From: an uncultured Actinomycetes bacterium
GTDB lineage: Bacteria > Actinomycetota > Acidimicrobiia > Acidimicrobiales > RAAP-2
NCBI GenBank assembly: GCA_903825895.1
Contig: CAIKCI010000026.1
Span: 1-46,909, forward strand
DNA length: 46,909 nucleotides
Direction of reading: 5' to 3'
Of this stretch, positions 17,013-25,796 are shown piece by piece; the stretch's first letter is position 1; the number at the start of each line of letters is the position of its first letter. Position numbers and translations under genes: made by a program. The notes beneath the pieces were generated by a model. That model did not search any database, was not told the origin of the DNA, and was given only the letters and a program-made list of their open reading frames with translations.

Positions 17013-18712
17013 TTCGCCGCTGATTGCGTGCGCAACAGTTCACCCGGATAGAGGCCGGTGGGCTCTCCGTCACGAAGGGTGACCACCCCGTTGACCAAGG
17101 TGGCAACAAAGCCAACTGATCGTTGCAAGAGACGCTGTCCTCCGGCGGGAAGATCAGACACCAACTCAGGAACGAGAGGGCCAACCGTTGCGGGATCAAA
17201 GATATTGATGTCAGCCTTCATGCCGGGTCGCAACAGTCCACGATCAGCAAAGCCCCAGGCCAGTGCTGGAGCCAAGGTGATCATCTTGATGGCTTCTTCC
17301 ATGGTGAATTCTTGCCGATCGCGTACCCAGTAGCCCAAGAGGTGGGTATGAATCGAGGCGTCAGCGATCTGTGAGACGTGCGCACCCGAGTCCGAGAAGG
17401 TCATCACCGATCGAGGATGGCGTAGGGCTCGCAACAACGTGGCTTCATCTTGTTGGAACAAGCTGGGTTGTTGAAATACTTGGTAGCCGTCTGAAGCCAC
17501 GCAGAGATTGATCATTGCTTCCGCGGGGTGGAGACCTTGTTCTCGCGCCACGTCAGCGACGGAAGGGTTTGGAGGCAGTCCATTGAGGTAGACCCTAATC
17601 CCCTCAAAGTCAGGCGGGCGGGCAGCCGCGCCGATGCCCGTGAATGTTGCGTAGTCAGCGTTGACGGCGGCATCCACGTAGGGCTGACGCAGCTCGGGGT
17701 CTCGCAATATCCTTAATTGTTCATCGATGGACTTTTCTCTCAGGGGCTTCCATGAATCCAAGAGATCGAACGGAAGCTTTGTGCGTAGTGAGAGCAGCAC
17801 CGAGATGCCACGGCAATGGGTCTGAGCGTAAGCCCGACCACCCGCGTGAGCGGTGTCATCGAGGAAGTCCAAAAGATGATCAGCGCCCTTGGTCGCCATA
17901 AAGCCAAAGGTCACCGGTACACCACTTGTGGCGGCGAGGGTGCGGAGCCGTTGCAGTGCTTCGGCGCGCTCGTCAGGGTCATGGGTGTTCATGCCGCTGT
18001 CGGTGAACTCAAAAATCCCCGTCCCTGCTTCGGCCATCGTGTCGACCAGCGCCTCGACTTCGCTCCACTCGGCAATGCGCGATGCCACGGGTCGGTTGTC
18101 TGAGGTTTCGTGATGGGGGATTCTCGAGGTAGAGAATCCAATGGCACCTGCCGCTAAGGCATCTCTGAGTTGGCCACACATCAACGCCAAATCCTCGTCG
18201 GTCGCGGCGTCGCTGAAGGCGCGCTCGCCCATGGCCCAGGTGCGCAGCGCCGAGTGGCCGATTTGTGCTGCGTAATTGATGCCTTTTTCGAGGTCGTCGA
18301 TGACGTCTAAGTACTGCGGGAACGTTTGGAAGCCCCAGGTAATGCCCTCAGCCAACGCTTCGGGGTCGAGGTCTTCGGCTTTTTCTAAGTTGCGGACAAC
18401 GAGGTTTCGTTCGCCGTCGTTGACGGGAGCCAAGGTGAACCCACAGTTGCCCATCACGACCGTCGTTACTCCTTGATAGCAAGAGCTCGTGCCATTGGGG
18501 TCCCAAAAGATTTGGGCATCCATGTGGGTATGTCCATCGATAAAACCCGGGGTCACGACGAAGCCCGTGGCATCGATTTCAGTCAGTCCTGCTTGTTTGA
18601 TGCGGCCGATGGCGACGATGGTGTCCCCGTTAATGGCAACGTCGCTGCGAAAGGAACCGAGGCCGGAACCGTCAATCACGGTGCCACCACGAATCACTAC
18701 GTCATAAGCCAT
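17009..18712 (-). CDS. D-aminoacylase-like amidohydrolase (N-acyl-D-amino-acid deacylase family)
   Basis: A 567-aa amidohydrolase-superfamily enzyme. Metal-site and family motifs: PGFIDGHTHMDAQIFWD (His-x-His), VVMGNCGFTLAP (the family's metal-binding Cys), IGHSALR, and MTFSDSGAHVSQ (catalytic Asp). The C-terminal GLLRPGMKADINIFDP and SVGFVATLVNG form the composite beta-domain. Characterised relatives cleave N-acyl-D-amino acids, but this actinobacterial branch co-occurs with COG2159 proteins and its substrate is uncertain. The ATG follows GGAGAGGAAG by about 10 nt. It is divergent from the amidohydrolase at 18754 with 41 bp between starts, and its paralogue is the 20184 gene. Confidence 0.86.
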   Translation of the reverse strand: MAYDVVIRGGTVIDGSGLGSFRSDVAINGDTIVAIGRIKQAGLTEIDATGFVVTPGFIDGHTHMDAQIFWDPNGTSSCYQGVTTVVMGNCGFTLAPVNDGERNLVVRNLEKAEDLDPEALAEGITWGFQTFPQYLDVIDDLEKGINYAAQIGHSALRTWAMGERAFSDAATDEDLALMCGQLRDALAAGAIGFSTSRIPHHETSDNRPVASRIAEWSEVEALVDTMAEAGTGIFEFTDSGMNTHDPDERAEALQRLRTLAATSGVPVTFGFMATKGADHLLDFLDDTAHAGGRAYAQTHCRGISVLLSLRTKLPFDLLDSWKPLREKSIDEQLRILRDPELRQPYVDAAVNADYATFTGIGAAARPPDFEGIRVYLNGLPPNPSVADVAREQGLHPAEAMINLCVASDGYQVFQQPSLFQQDEATLLRALRHPRSVMTFSDSGAHVSQIADASIHTHLLGYWVRDRQEFTMEEAIKMITLAPALAWGFADRGLLRPGMKADINIFDPATVGPLVPELVSDLPAGGQRLLQRSVGFVATLVNGVVTLRDGEPTGLYPGELLRTQSAAN

Positions 18713-18717
18713 ATCAG

Positions 18718-18753
18718 TTGCTTCCTCTCCAGTAATGAGGCTACATTACTTTT
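18718..18753. promoter_or_regulatory. Overlapping divergent promoters within an inverted repeat
   Basis: AGTAATG (18731-18737) and CATTACT (18744-18750) are exact reverse complements 6 bp apart, with GC at the centre also symmetric (16 of 20 positions). On the plus strand TACATT (18742-18747) lies 6 nt before ATG 18754, giving a leaderless start; TTGCTT at 18718-18723 is an 18-bp-spaced -35 candidate. On the minus strand TAATGT (18748-18743) serves the gene starting at 18712. The repeat could also be a TetR-type operator. Confidence 0.5.
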
Positions 18754-20187
18754 ATGTCGAACTCTCGTGAACTCCATGCCACCTTGCCACATCCCATCAT
18801 CGATACCGATGGCCATATGGCAGAGCACTTTCCTTATCTTGCACCCTACTTAGAAGGCGAAGGCTTAGACCTCAACCACCCAGCGTTCAAACGTATGCTC
18901 CCTCCCTACGGCGGGACTGATCGTTCGTGGCATGAACAGACGCTCGAAGAGCGAGCAGTCTCTCGAACTCCTCGAGGACCGTGGTGGAGCTCACCTGCCG
19001 CCAACAGCTTGGATCTGGCCACGGCACTGATTCCAGAACTTCTCTACGACCGTCTCGACGAGACCGGAATCGACTACAGCGTCATCTATCCAAGCCTGGG
19101 TCTGGTGTTCTTGCACACCCCCGATGAGCGCTATCGAGTGGGATCGTGCCGCGCGTTGAATCGCGCCAATGCAGAACTCTTTGCGCAACTGTCCGATCGA
19201 CTCTGTCCCGTGGCAGCGATTCCCATGAATACCCCAGAAGAGGCCATCGCTGAGATGACCTATGCGGTCAACACCTTGGGGTTCAAATCAGTGCTGTGCG
19301 CGGGCTATGTGCAGCGGCCCTTTGAGGCGCTCAGCGACGCCGATCCTGAATTGTCTCGCTATGCCTTTTGGCTCGACCAGTTCGGTCTTGACTCGCTCTA
19401 TGACTACGATCCCGTCTGGGAGACCGCCCGGAATCTCGGCGTCTCGTTGGCGTTCCACTCGGGCTTTATTGGAATGACGCCGTATCGTTCACCGAGTAGC
19501 TACGTGGCCAACCACCTCTCGATGTTGGCCGTGGGCCAACAGTGCTTAGCAACATCACTGTTGTTAGGGGGCGTGCCGCACCGATTCCCCGAGCTGAACT
19601 TTGCCTTCCTAGAAGGAGGTGTTGCCTGGGCCGCCAATCTCTACTCAGATCTCGTTGGCCACTACGAAAAGCGCAATGTCGCGGCCTTGCGAGAAAACCT
19701 GGATCCAGCGACTATCGACGGAGCGTTGATTGCAGAGATGTTGGACAAGTACAACATGCCATTGACGACACCCATCAATCCATTCTCCAATCGGCCCCAA
19801 GAGCCCGAATCGATGATCGACGAGTGGGAACGCAGTGGCATCACCAGCGTGGAAGATATCAAGCGGCTCTTTGTCGACCGTTTCTTTTTTGGCGCAGAAG
19901 CAGACGACCCGATGACCTCGCTGGCGTTCAATACAAAGGTGAACCCTCTGGGTGCTCGCCTCAACGCCATCTTGGGTTCGGACATTGCGCACTGGGACTT
20001 ACCCGACATCACCGAAGTCTTAGAAGAAGCGTGGGAGATGGTCGAACACGAGTGGATTGATGAAGCAGACTTTGAGCGCTTCACCTTCGAAAACCCCGTC
20101 AAATTTTATACCCACACCAATAAGAATTTCTTTGACGGCACCGTGGTTGAACCAGAAGTAACAAAGTATCTCGAGGGGGAATCATGA
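18754..20187 (+). CDS. COG2159 (amidohydrolase family 2) metal-dependent hydrolase, long form
   Basis: A 477-aa TIM-barrel hydrolase. IIDTDGHMAEHF (Asp19-x-His21) opens the metal site, AFHSGF gives the mid-protein His, and RFFFGAEADDP gives the late Asp region. LLGGVPHRFPELNFAFLEGG is the family landmark. It is longer than the other three copies in the window because of an extended C-terminal helical region (IDEADFERFTFENPVKFYTHTN). No Shine-Dalgarno precedes ATG 18754, but a TANNNT box lies 6 nt upstream, suggesting leaderless translation. It is coupled by an ATGA overlap to the D-aminoacylase-like gene at 20184, strongly implying one pathway. Confidence 0.85.
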   Translation: MSNSRELHATLPHPIIDTDGHMAEHFPYLAPYLEGEGLDLNHPAFKRMLPPYGGTDRSWHEQTLEERAVSRTPRGPWWSSPAANSLDLATALIPELLYDRLDETGIDYSVIYPSLGLVFLHTPDERYRVGSCRALNRANAELFAQLSDRLCPVAAIPMNTPEEAIAEMTYAVNTLGFKSVLCAGYVQRPFEALSDADPELSRYAFWLDQFGLDSLYDYDPVWETARNLGVSLAFHSGFIGMTPYRSPSSYVANHLSMLAVGQQCLATSLLLGGVPHRFPELNFAFLEGGVAWAANLYSDLVGHYEKRNVAALRENLDPATIDGALIAEMLDKYNMPLTTPINPFSNRPQEPESMIDEWERSGITSVEDIKRLFVDRFFFGAEADDPMTSLAFNTKVNPLGARLNAILGSDIAHWDLPDITEVLEEAWEMVEHEWIDEADFERFTFENPVKFYTHTNKNFFDGTVVEPEVTKYLEGES

Positions 20188-21902
20188 CGACATTGCTCAT
20201 AAAAAACGGACTCGTCGTTGACGGATCGGGCAATCCGGGGAGCATCGCTGATGTGCTCATCGACGACGGACGCATCGTCTCGGTCGGCAAGATCGAGACG
20301 GCGAAGGAAGCAGCGGTCGATGACGTCGTCGACGCCACGGGTAAGGTCGTCTCGCCGGGTTTTGTTGACGTTCATACCCACTACGACGCGCAATTTCTCT
20401 GGGACCGCACCGCCAATCCCTCAGTCCTTCACGGCGTCACGACCGTGTTTGCTGGCAACTGTGGTTTTTCGATCGCTCCGTTGGCCAAAGGCGACTCCCG
20501 ATATATCCAAGAGATGATGGCCGTGGTCGAAGGGATTCCCTTGGAAGCCTTGACGGCACAAGGGCCATGGGAGTGGGAAAGTTTCGGTGACTACATCGAC
20601 ACCGTGGACAAAGGCCTGAGTGTCAACGCGGCCTTTTTGGCAGGTCACTCGTCGATTCGCCGAAAGGTTATGGGTGCCGACTCTACCGAGCGCGAAGCGA
20701 CGCAGGAAGAGATCGAAGAGATGAAAGACGTATTACGAGATTGCCTCACTGCCGGTGCGGTGGGCTTCTCATCATCAATCTCTGCGGGCCATCTTGATGG
20801 CCAAGGCCGACCGGTCCCGTCGACCTTGTCGAGCTTTGATGAACTCATTGGCCTGGCCGGCGTCCTGCGTGACTTTCCTGGCACCACATTGGAGATCATC
20901 CCCTTCATCGGCGAAATCCCTGAAGATCGTATGGAACTGATGGCCGACATGTCCTTGGCGGCGAACCGACCGCTCAACTGGAACCTGTTGGGATCGCTCG
21001 CCTCAGAAGAGATTTTTGACCAACAACTCAAAGCGTCCGACATTGCCACCAAGCGTGGAGCCACTGTGGTGGCCTTGGCGCTGCCGGACATGTTGCGCAT
21101 GCGCTCATCAAACGTCCTGCCAAATCTGCCGGGCTGGAGTGACGTCGTGGGTGGAAATCGCGATGAGCGCCTTGCGGCGAGCCACGACCCAGACGCACGT
21201 GCTGCACTACGCCAAGGCGCCGAAGAAGCGTCTGAGAATGCCTTGGGGGTGCTTGGGAACTTTTCCTTGATGGAAGTCTTCGATGCAGACTCTGACTACG
21301 TGGGGATGTCGTTGGGTCAGATCGCAGAACAACGAGGCAGCGATGTGATTGATGTCTTGATTGATGTGGTCCTCGTTGAGAACCTCACCTTGTTCCTGGT
21401 GCTGCCATCACTGACCCCCTCGTTGGGCCACACCGACGAAGGGTGGGCCCAACGCGTTGAAATCTGGAAAGATCCTCGAGTCATGCTTGGCGGATCCGAT
21501 GCCGGTGCGCACTTGGACCTCATGTGTCATGGGAACTACCCCACGGTGATCTTGGGCGAGGTCGTTCGTGATCGTGGGCTGCTTTCCTTGGAAGAGGCGG
21601 TGGTCATGATGACCTCACGGCCCGCGCAGCACTTTGGTCTCAAAGATCGAGGAGAGATCAAGCCAGGCTTTATCGCCGACCTTGTCGTCTTTGACCCAGC
21701 GACCGTGGGATCGAATCCCACGGAGATCCTGCACGACCTTCCTGGCGGAGGGGTGCGTCTGTTCGCATCCTCGAAAGGAATCGACCACGTCTATGTCTCG
21801 GGCCAAGAAACCGTCCGCAATGGTGAGGTGACGACCGCTCGACCGGGAACCGTGTTGCGTTCGGCGGATGATCTCTACACCGTGGAGCTTGCGGGACGCT
21901 AA
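20184..21902 (+). CDS. D-aminoacylase-like amidohydrolase (N-acyl-D-amino-acid deacylase family)
   Basis: A 572-aa paralogue of the gene at 17009. Motifs: FVDVHTHYDAQFLWD, FAGNCGFSIAP, AGHSSIRRKVMG, and LGGSDAGAHLD (catalytic Asp), with DRGEIKPGFIADLVVFDP in the C-terminal beta-domain. Its ATG lies inside the stop of the amidohydrolase (ATGA), with GAGGGGGAA just upstream, so the two are made together. The pairing of this family with COG2159 hydrolases occurs on both sides of the 18.7-kb divergent promoter. The stop overlaps the convergent SDR's stop through CTAA. Confidence 0.86.
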   Translation: MTTLLIKNGLVVDGSGNPGSIADVLIDDGRIVSVGKIETAKEAAVDDVVDATGKVVSPGFVDVHTHYDAQFLWDRTANPSVLHGVTTVFAGNCGFSIAPLAKGDSRYIQEMMAVVEGIPLEALTAQGPWEWESFGDYIDTVDKGLSVNAAFLAGHSSIRRKVMGADSTEREATQEEIEEMKDVLRDCLTAGAVGFSSSISAGHLDGQGRPVPSTLSSFDELIGLAGVLRDFPGTTLEIIPFIGEIPEDRMELMADMSLAANRPLNWNLLGSLASEEIFDQQLKASDIATKRGATVVALALPDMLRMRSSNVLPNLPGWSDVVGGNRDERLAASHDPDARAALRQGAEEASENALGVLGNFSLMEVFDADSDYVGMSLGQIAEQRGSDVIDVLIDVVLVENLTLFLVLPSLTPSLGHTDEGWAQRVEIWKDPRVMLGGSDAGAHLDLMCHGNYPTVILGEVVRDRGLLSLEEAVVMMTSRPAQHFGLKDRGEIKPGFIADLVVFDPATVGSNPTEILHDLPGGGVRLFASSKGIDHVYVSGQETVRNGEVTTARPGTVLRSADDLYTVELAGR

Positions 21903-22606
21903 GCCGTTGCCGCGCCGTCGATGACGAGCGCCGTGCCATTCATCGTGGCGGCGTCGTCCGAGGCCAAGAAGACAACGGTGGCGCCCACCTCAGCGGGATC
22001 GACCAACTTGCCCATGGGGGATCGTGCACGATCAAAAAGGCTCATGTCGGCCCCATCGGGAATTTCAAAATTCCGCAAGAAGGGTGTGTCGACTGATGCG
22101 GGACAGATGGCATTGACCCGCACCCCCGCACTGGCAAGTTCGATGGCCATGGACTTGGTCAACATGATGACGCCACCTTTTGAGGCGCAGTAAGCGGCGT
22201 TATAGGGGGTCGCTCGCACACCAGCCACTGACGCCATATTGATGATGGTGCCCTTGGTCTTTCGAATCTCGCCAACGGCGGCTTGTGAAAGCAGAAAGGT
22301 CCCGGTGAGATTCACATCCAGGATTCGCTTCCACTCTTCGAGGGGTACATCTTCAATCAAACGGGAGACACCGATACCTGCCACGTTGACGACAATGTCG
22401 AGCTTGCCGTGGGTGGCAACGCAGTGCGCCACCATAGCGGTGACGGACTCGGGGTCGGTCACGTCAAGATAACGACAACCCTCACCTTCTTGGATGTCAC
22501 CGCCGACAACGATCGCGCCCTCAGCGCGCAGTGCAGTGACGACTGCCGCACCTATGCCGCTTGCGGCTCCAGAAACCAAGGCCACACGTTGTTCGAGACG
22601 TCCCAT
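21899..22606 (-). CDS. Short-chain dehydrogenase/reductase
   Basis: A 235-aa classical SDR. Motifs: SGAASGIGAAV (residues about 12-22), GGDIQ (Asp after strand 2, NAD preference), VNVAGIG, NMASVAG (catalytic Ser) and YNAAYCASKGGV (Tyr/Lys). ICPASVDTPF is the usual loop after strand 6. The length is standard for the family. It lies tail-to-tail with the D-aminoacylase-like gene, overlapping at the stop codons, and downstream of the glutamine amidotransferase gene on the same strand with a 50-bp gap. Confidence 0.88.
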   Translation of the reverse strand: MGRLEQRVALVSGAASGIGAAVVTALRAEGAIVVGGDIQEGEGCRYLDVTDPESVTAMVAHCVATHGKLDIVVNVAGIGVSRLIEDVPLEEWKRILDVNLTGTFLLSQAAVGEIRKTKGTIINMASVAGVRATPYNAAYCASKGGVIMLTKSMAIELASAGVRVNAICPASVDTPFLRNFEIPDGADMSLFDRARSPMGKLVDPAEVGATVVFLASDDAATMNGTALVIDGAATA

Positions 22607-22656
22607 GGCTCTTAACTTAGGTGCTCTCGCTGCTTCTCGCCAGCGTCGACGGGTCG

Positions 22657-23343
22657 TCAGGTCGCTGTTGGCGTGAGACCTGCCACCCCGAGGGCAAAGT
22701 CCACAAAGACGCGCACGTTTTCGATTGCAGCGTCAAGGCGATCATCGGTCTCGCTGAGCAACTGTTCGGTATCGAGGCCGAAGTCTCGGACGATAGCCAC
22801 ACTCTCTTCGTCAAGCCATTGCTCAAGTTGGAGTCGCTCAAGTTCGGGGTGGAACTGCACGGCGAGGTTTTTGCGCAACGAAAACGCTTGAACGCAGACT
22901 TGGTTACGGGCGAGTTCAGTGGCCCCGTCGGGAATGATGCACTGGTCTGAGTGGAATTGGAACCACGGGCCATCTGAGATTCCCGCTTCACTTGAGACAA
23001 TGTCAGTCCATCCCAACTCCATCTTGGGCGCCCGGGTCACACGGCCGCCATGGGCAGCGGCTAAGGCTTGAGAGCCGAAGCAGATTCCCAACACCGGCAC
23101 GCCAGCAGCATCGGCCGTGCGAAGCCAGTCGAGTTCTTGATCGATCCAGGTTTCGATACCCACTCGATCGACGAGCGACCACTTCGCCCCTAAGACAATG
23201 CAAAGGTCGTAGTCACGTGGGTTGGGCGGGGGGCCATCTTCGGGCATGCGGTGAATCGTGAGCGTGAAACCGCGTCGCTCGAGCTCGAGGCCGATCAACC
23301 CTGGATTGTCTTCATCATGATGGCGCAAAACAATTGCCTTCAT
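22657..23343 (-). CDS. Class I glutamine amidotransferase (GMP-synthase-like)
   Basis: A 228-aa stand-alone GATase1 domain. The catalytic triad is visible: Cys88 in GICFGSQ, and His165 and Glu167 in VQFHPEL. The N-terminus (AIVLRHHDEDNPGLI, then CIVLGAKWSL) follows the GMP-synthase-like subgroup often annotated as putative glutamine amidotransferase. The amide donor role is established for the family, but the acceptor is unknown and some members act as gamma-glutamyl hydrolases. ATG 23343 overlaps the stop of the DUF2855 gene by one base (TGATG), so they are coupled. Confidence 0.83.
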   Translation of the reverse strand: MKAIVLRHHDEDNPGLIGLELERRGFTLTIHRMPEDGPPPNPRDYDLCIVLGAKWSLVDRVGIETWIDQELDWLRTADAAGVPVLGICFGSQALAAAHGGRVTRAPKMELGWTDIVSSEAGISDGPWFQFHSDQCIIPDGATELARNQVCVQAFSLRKNLAVQFHPELERLQLEQWLDEESVAIVRDFGLDTEQLLSETDDRLDAAIENVRVFVDFALGVAGLTPTAT

Positions 23344-24458
23344 CAGTGGTCTCTCTCGGCCTTCTCGTTACGATTGGGCAGGCTCGAAAAGGTGCAGACG
23401 TGACCAACGCTTGGATCAATCTCCCCGTTTACGAGATCAAGGTAGGTGGCGGTGATCGCTGCAGCACCGCTGACCGACAGCACACGCATCCACGTCTGGG
23501 CCCAGGGCAGAAAGCGATTCCAGGCCGCGCCAGCGTGCTCTTCAAAACCGTCGCGACCCCAATCGGATCTCCGCTTGGCGATCTGAACGGGGGCGAAGAG
23601 AAACTCAGGTCTCGGGCCCTCGATGGGCTGAAGGTCTCCATCCACGGCATCCCAATGCGTATCACCAACCACCATTGAGTAGGCCAGATTGTTGCCGTAG
23701 TGGCGGTGAACGTGGCGTGTGACGTCACGGCGGCCGGCAACATCAATGTAGATGGCGTGGGTCCCAGAGAGTTCCTCTACGTGGTCATAGGTCACCGTCT
23801 GGTCGTAACAGTCGAGGCTGCTGACGAATGCTGCGTTGCTCGATGAGGTGACGCCGACGACGGTGATGTTCTTGCGTTCGGCCAAAAGAAACGCAGCGCC
23901 GATAGCAGTTTTTGAACTGGCGCTGGAGATGACGACGGTATCGGCACCGTAGAGATCGTGGTCGATCAGGAAGTCATCGACCACGAACGAGGTGAGAAAC
24001 AATGGCCGCAACAACATGATCATCGCTTCGTGCTCTTGTGCGTACGCCGAGTCTTCGGTGACGTAGGCGTAGCGGTTGTACACACTGGGGAGGTGCTGGC
24101 GATGAAGCGCCAGGTCACTAAAACCGCTGTTATCGAACCGCCCTGGCGAAAGCACAAACGAAGACGCTAAGGGGAAGTAGCCAAAGACTTTTTCACCCAC
24201 CGAGAGCTCAGCAACGGTAGATTCGCAGACCACCCCGAAACCCCAGACTGGGAGGCCACCCCAGATTGGGCCGTCGTCGCCAGGGGTCGGAAAGAAGTCC
24301 CAGTAGTTCATCAGGTCGCCGAAGACGCCGTAGGTGACGTTGTTCGAGGTGAGGCCGAAGGACTCCACGTCGAGACGGACCTCACCGTCAACCAGGGGTC
24401 GGATATCGTCACGCAGTCGAGTGAGGTGGAGATCCTGGCGTGAAATATCGATGTTCAT
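23343..24458 (-). CDS. DUF2855 family protein
   Basis: A 371-aa protein. ATG 24458 is chosen because CAGGGGAGCAAAAC precedes it; the longer frame from 24521 has no such site. Family landmarks are NNVTYGVFGD, YWDFFP, PVWGFGVV, GYFPLASSFVL, YNRY, LLRPLFLTSF and VISSASSKTAIGAAF. DUF2855 proteins look like degenerate medium-chain reductases: the GroES-like N-domain is recognisable and SSASSKTA sits where the nucleotide-binding turn would be. Function is not established. It is the first gene of a pair with the glutamine amidotransferase, divergent from the iron-ADH-like gene. Confidence 0.83.
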   Translation of the reverse strand: MNIDISRQDLHLTRLRDDIRPLVDGEVRLDVESFGLTSNNVTYGVFGDLMNYWDFFPTPGDDGPIWGGLPVWGFGVVCESTVAELSVGEKVFGYFPLASSFVLSPGRFDNSGFSDLALHRQHLPSVYNRYAYVTEDSAYAQEHEAMIMLLRPLFLTSFVVDDFLIDHDLYGADTVVISSASSKTAIGAAFLLAERKNITVVGVTSSSNAAFVSSLDCYDQTVTYDHVEELSGTHAIYIDVAGRRDVTRHVHRHYGNNLAYSMVVGDTHWDAVDGDLQPIEGPRPEFLFAPVQIAKRRSDWGRDGFEEHAGAAWNRFLPWAQTWMRVLSVSGAAAITATYLDLVNGEIDPSVGHVCTFSSLPNRNEKAERDH

Positions 24459-24619
24459 GTTTTGCTCCCCTGAGCCTGAGAACCGTCCGTCACCAAAGAA
24501 TATCGTTTGCCACAGCTTCAAGAGTTTCGGAGTCGCTCACAGCGGAAATCCGGAACCCCTGGGCTACGATACGGAGGCACAGACGACCGCCGTCTGTCGA
24601 TGAGTTGGAGAACAGCGCG

Positions 24620-25792
24620 ATGACTACGATTTCTTCTTTTCAGAACTTTCTTCCGGTCAAAGTTCGCTTCGGCGAGGGGATCGCGCAGACGCTTCCCGAC
24701 GCCCTCGTCGAGCTCTCGGCCACCAAAGTCTTCTTGATGGTTGATGAAGGTATCGAGGACCACAACCCTGCAGTGAAAGCACTCTTAGCTGACGTCTTGA
24801 GCGATAGGCGTTTTTCGTTCACCCGTTTCGACAAGCCCGCGGCTGAACCAACCATTGCCATGGTCGATGAAGCAACGGCGTCGCTTGTCGCTTCTGGAGC
24901 GACGGTTGTCGTGGCTCTCGGTGGTGGTTCGGTGATTGATACCGCAAAAGCGGCACGACTTTGTACGCAGCTGGGGGTCGGGTTCAAAGAGTTTCTCGGT
25001 GCAGCACCGACCTACCCCGCACCAGAACTCGCATTGATTGCCATGCCGACAAGTGCCGGAACCGGTTCTGAAGTTTCAGGAGGTGCGGTGATCTCAGATC
25101 CTGAGGCTGGGAAGAAAGCCGGCATCGCCAACGCCAACCTGCGGGCCCAGATCGCCCTCGTTGACCCGTTGCTGACGCACTCCATGCCGCCATCGATGAC
25201 GGCCAACACCGGCGTTGATGCCTTAGCCCAAGCCATCGCGGCCACCGTGGCCATTGTGCGCACGCCCATCGGCGACGCTATTGCTTTTGAAGCGATTCGG
25301 ATGATGACACCCGCCCTTGTCGCCGCCTATAACGACGGCACTGACAGCGCAGCAAGAGCGGCGATGTCCTGTGGGTCGATGATGGCGGGTTTGTCGATGA
25401 ACATCTCTGACTGCACGGCCGAACATTCGTTGGGCCAAGCCATTGGTGGTGTGAAGCACGTGCCTCACGGATTGACGATTGGTCTTGTGGTCGCTGAAAC
25501 CCTGGAGCGTGAGCGTCAATTCATTCCTGAACAACTTGAACGAGTGGCTGATGCCATGGGCGAGCCCGATGACGGCTCTCGAGACGGCAGTCGGGCAGTG
25601 CGGGCGGTCAAAAAAGTCCTCGCCGCGCTGAACTTCCCCGTGCTGAGCGATTTGGAATTCAGCGAAAGTGACCTAGATGCTTTGGCTGACCTTGCCCTTA
25701 GCGATTATTTCATCACCATGTCACCGCAGACCTGGACGAAAGAAGAAGTGATTGGTGCCTTTCGTTCTGCGCTGGCGTTAACCAGTCGTTAA
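24620..25792 (+). CDS. Iron-containing alcohol dehydrogenase family protein
   Basis: A 390-aa protein; ATG 24620 follows GGAGAACAGCG, and the longer frame from 24440 is antisense to the DUF2855 start and rejected. The NAD-binding ALGGGSVIDTAKA is at residues 99-111 and PTSAGTGSEVSGGAV at 143-157. Metal ligands can be followed as Asp200 (GVDALAQ), His in AEHSLGQ and His in VPHGLTIG. The usual second ligand, His four residues after the Asp, is Gln204 here. Relatives include alcohol dehydrogenases, hydroxyacid-oxoacid transhydrogenases and maleylacetate reductases; the last is plausible in a ring-degrading context but unproven. A -10-like TACGAT lies about 50 bp upstream. Confidence 0.84.
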   Translation: MTTISSFQNFLPVKVRFGEGIAQTLPDALVELSATKVFLMVDEGIEDHNPAVKALLADVLSDRRFSFTRFDKPAAEPTIAMVDEATASLVASGATVVVALGGGSVIDTAKAARLCTQLGVGFKEFLGAAPTYPAPELALIAMPTSAGTGSEVSGGAVISDPEAGKKAGIANANLRAQIALVDPLLTHSMPPSMTANTGVDALAQAIAATVAIVRTPIGDAIAFEAIRMMTPALVAAYNDGTDSAARAAMSCGSMMAGLSMNISDCTAEHSLGQAIGGVKHVPHGLTIGLVVAETLERERQFIPEQLERVADAMGEPDDGSRDGSRAVRAVKKVLAALNFPVLSDLEFSESDLDALADLALSDYFITMSPQTWTKEEVIGAFRSALALTSR

Positions 25793-25796
25793 CGAA

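Noticed and set aside
19542-20060. 172-codon plus-strand frame inside the amidohydrolase gene
   Set aside because: Arg/Gln-rich composition with no domain; an out-of-frame shadow of a well-supported gene.
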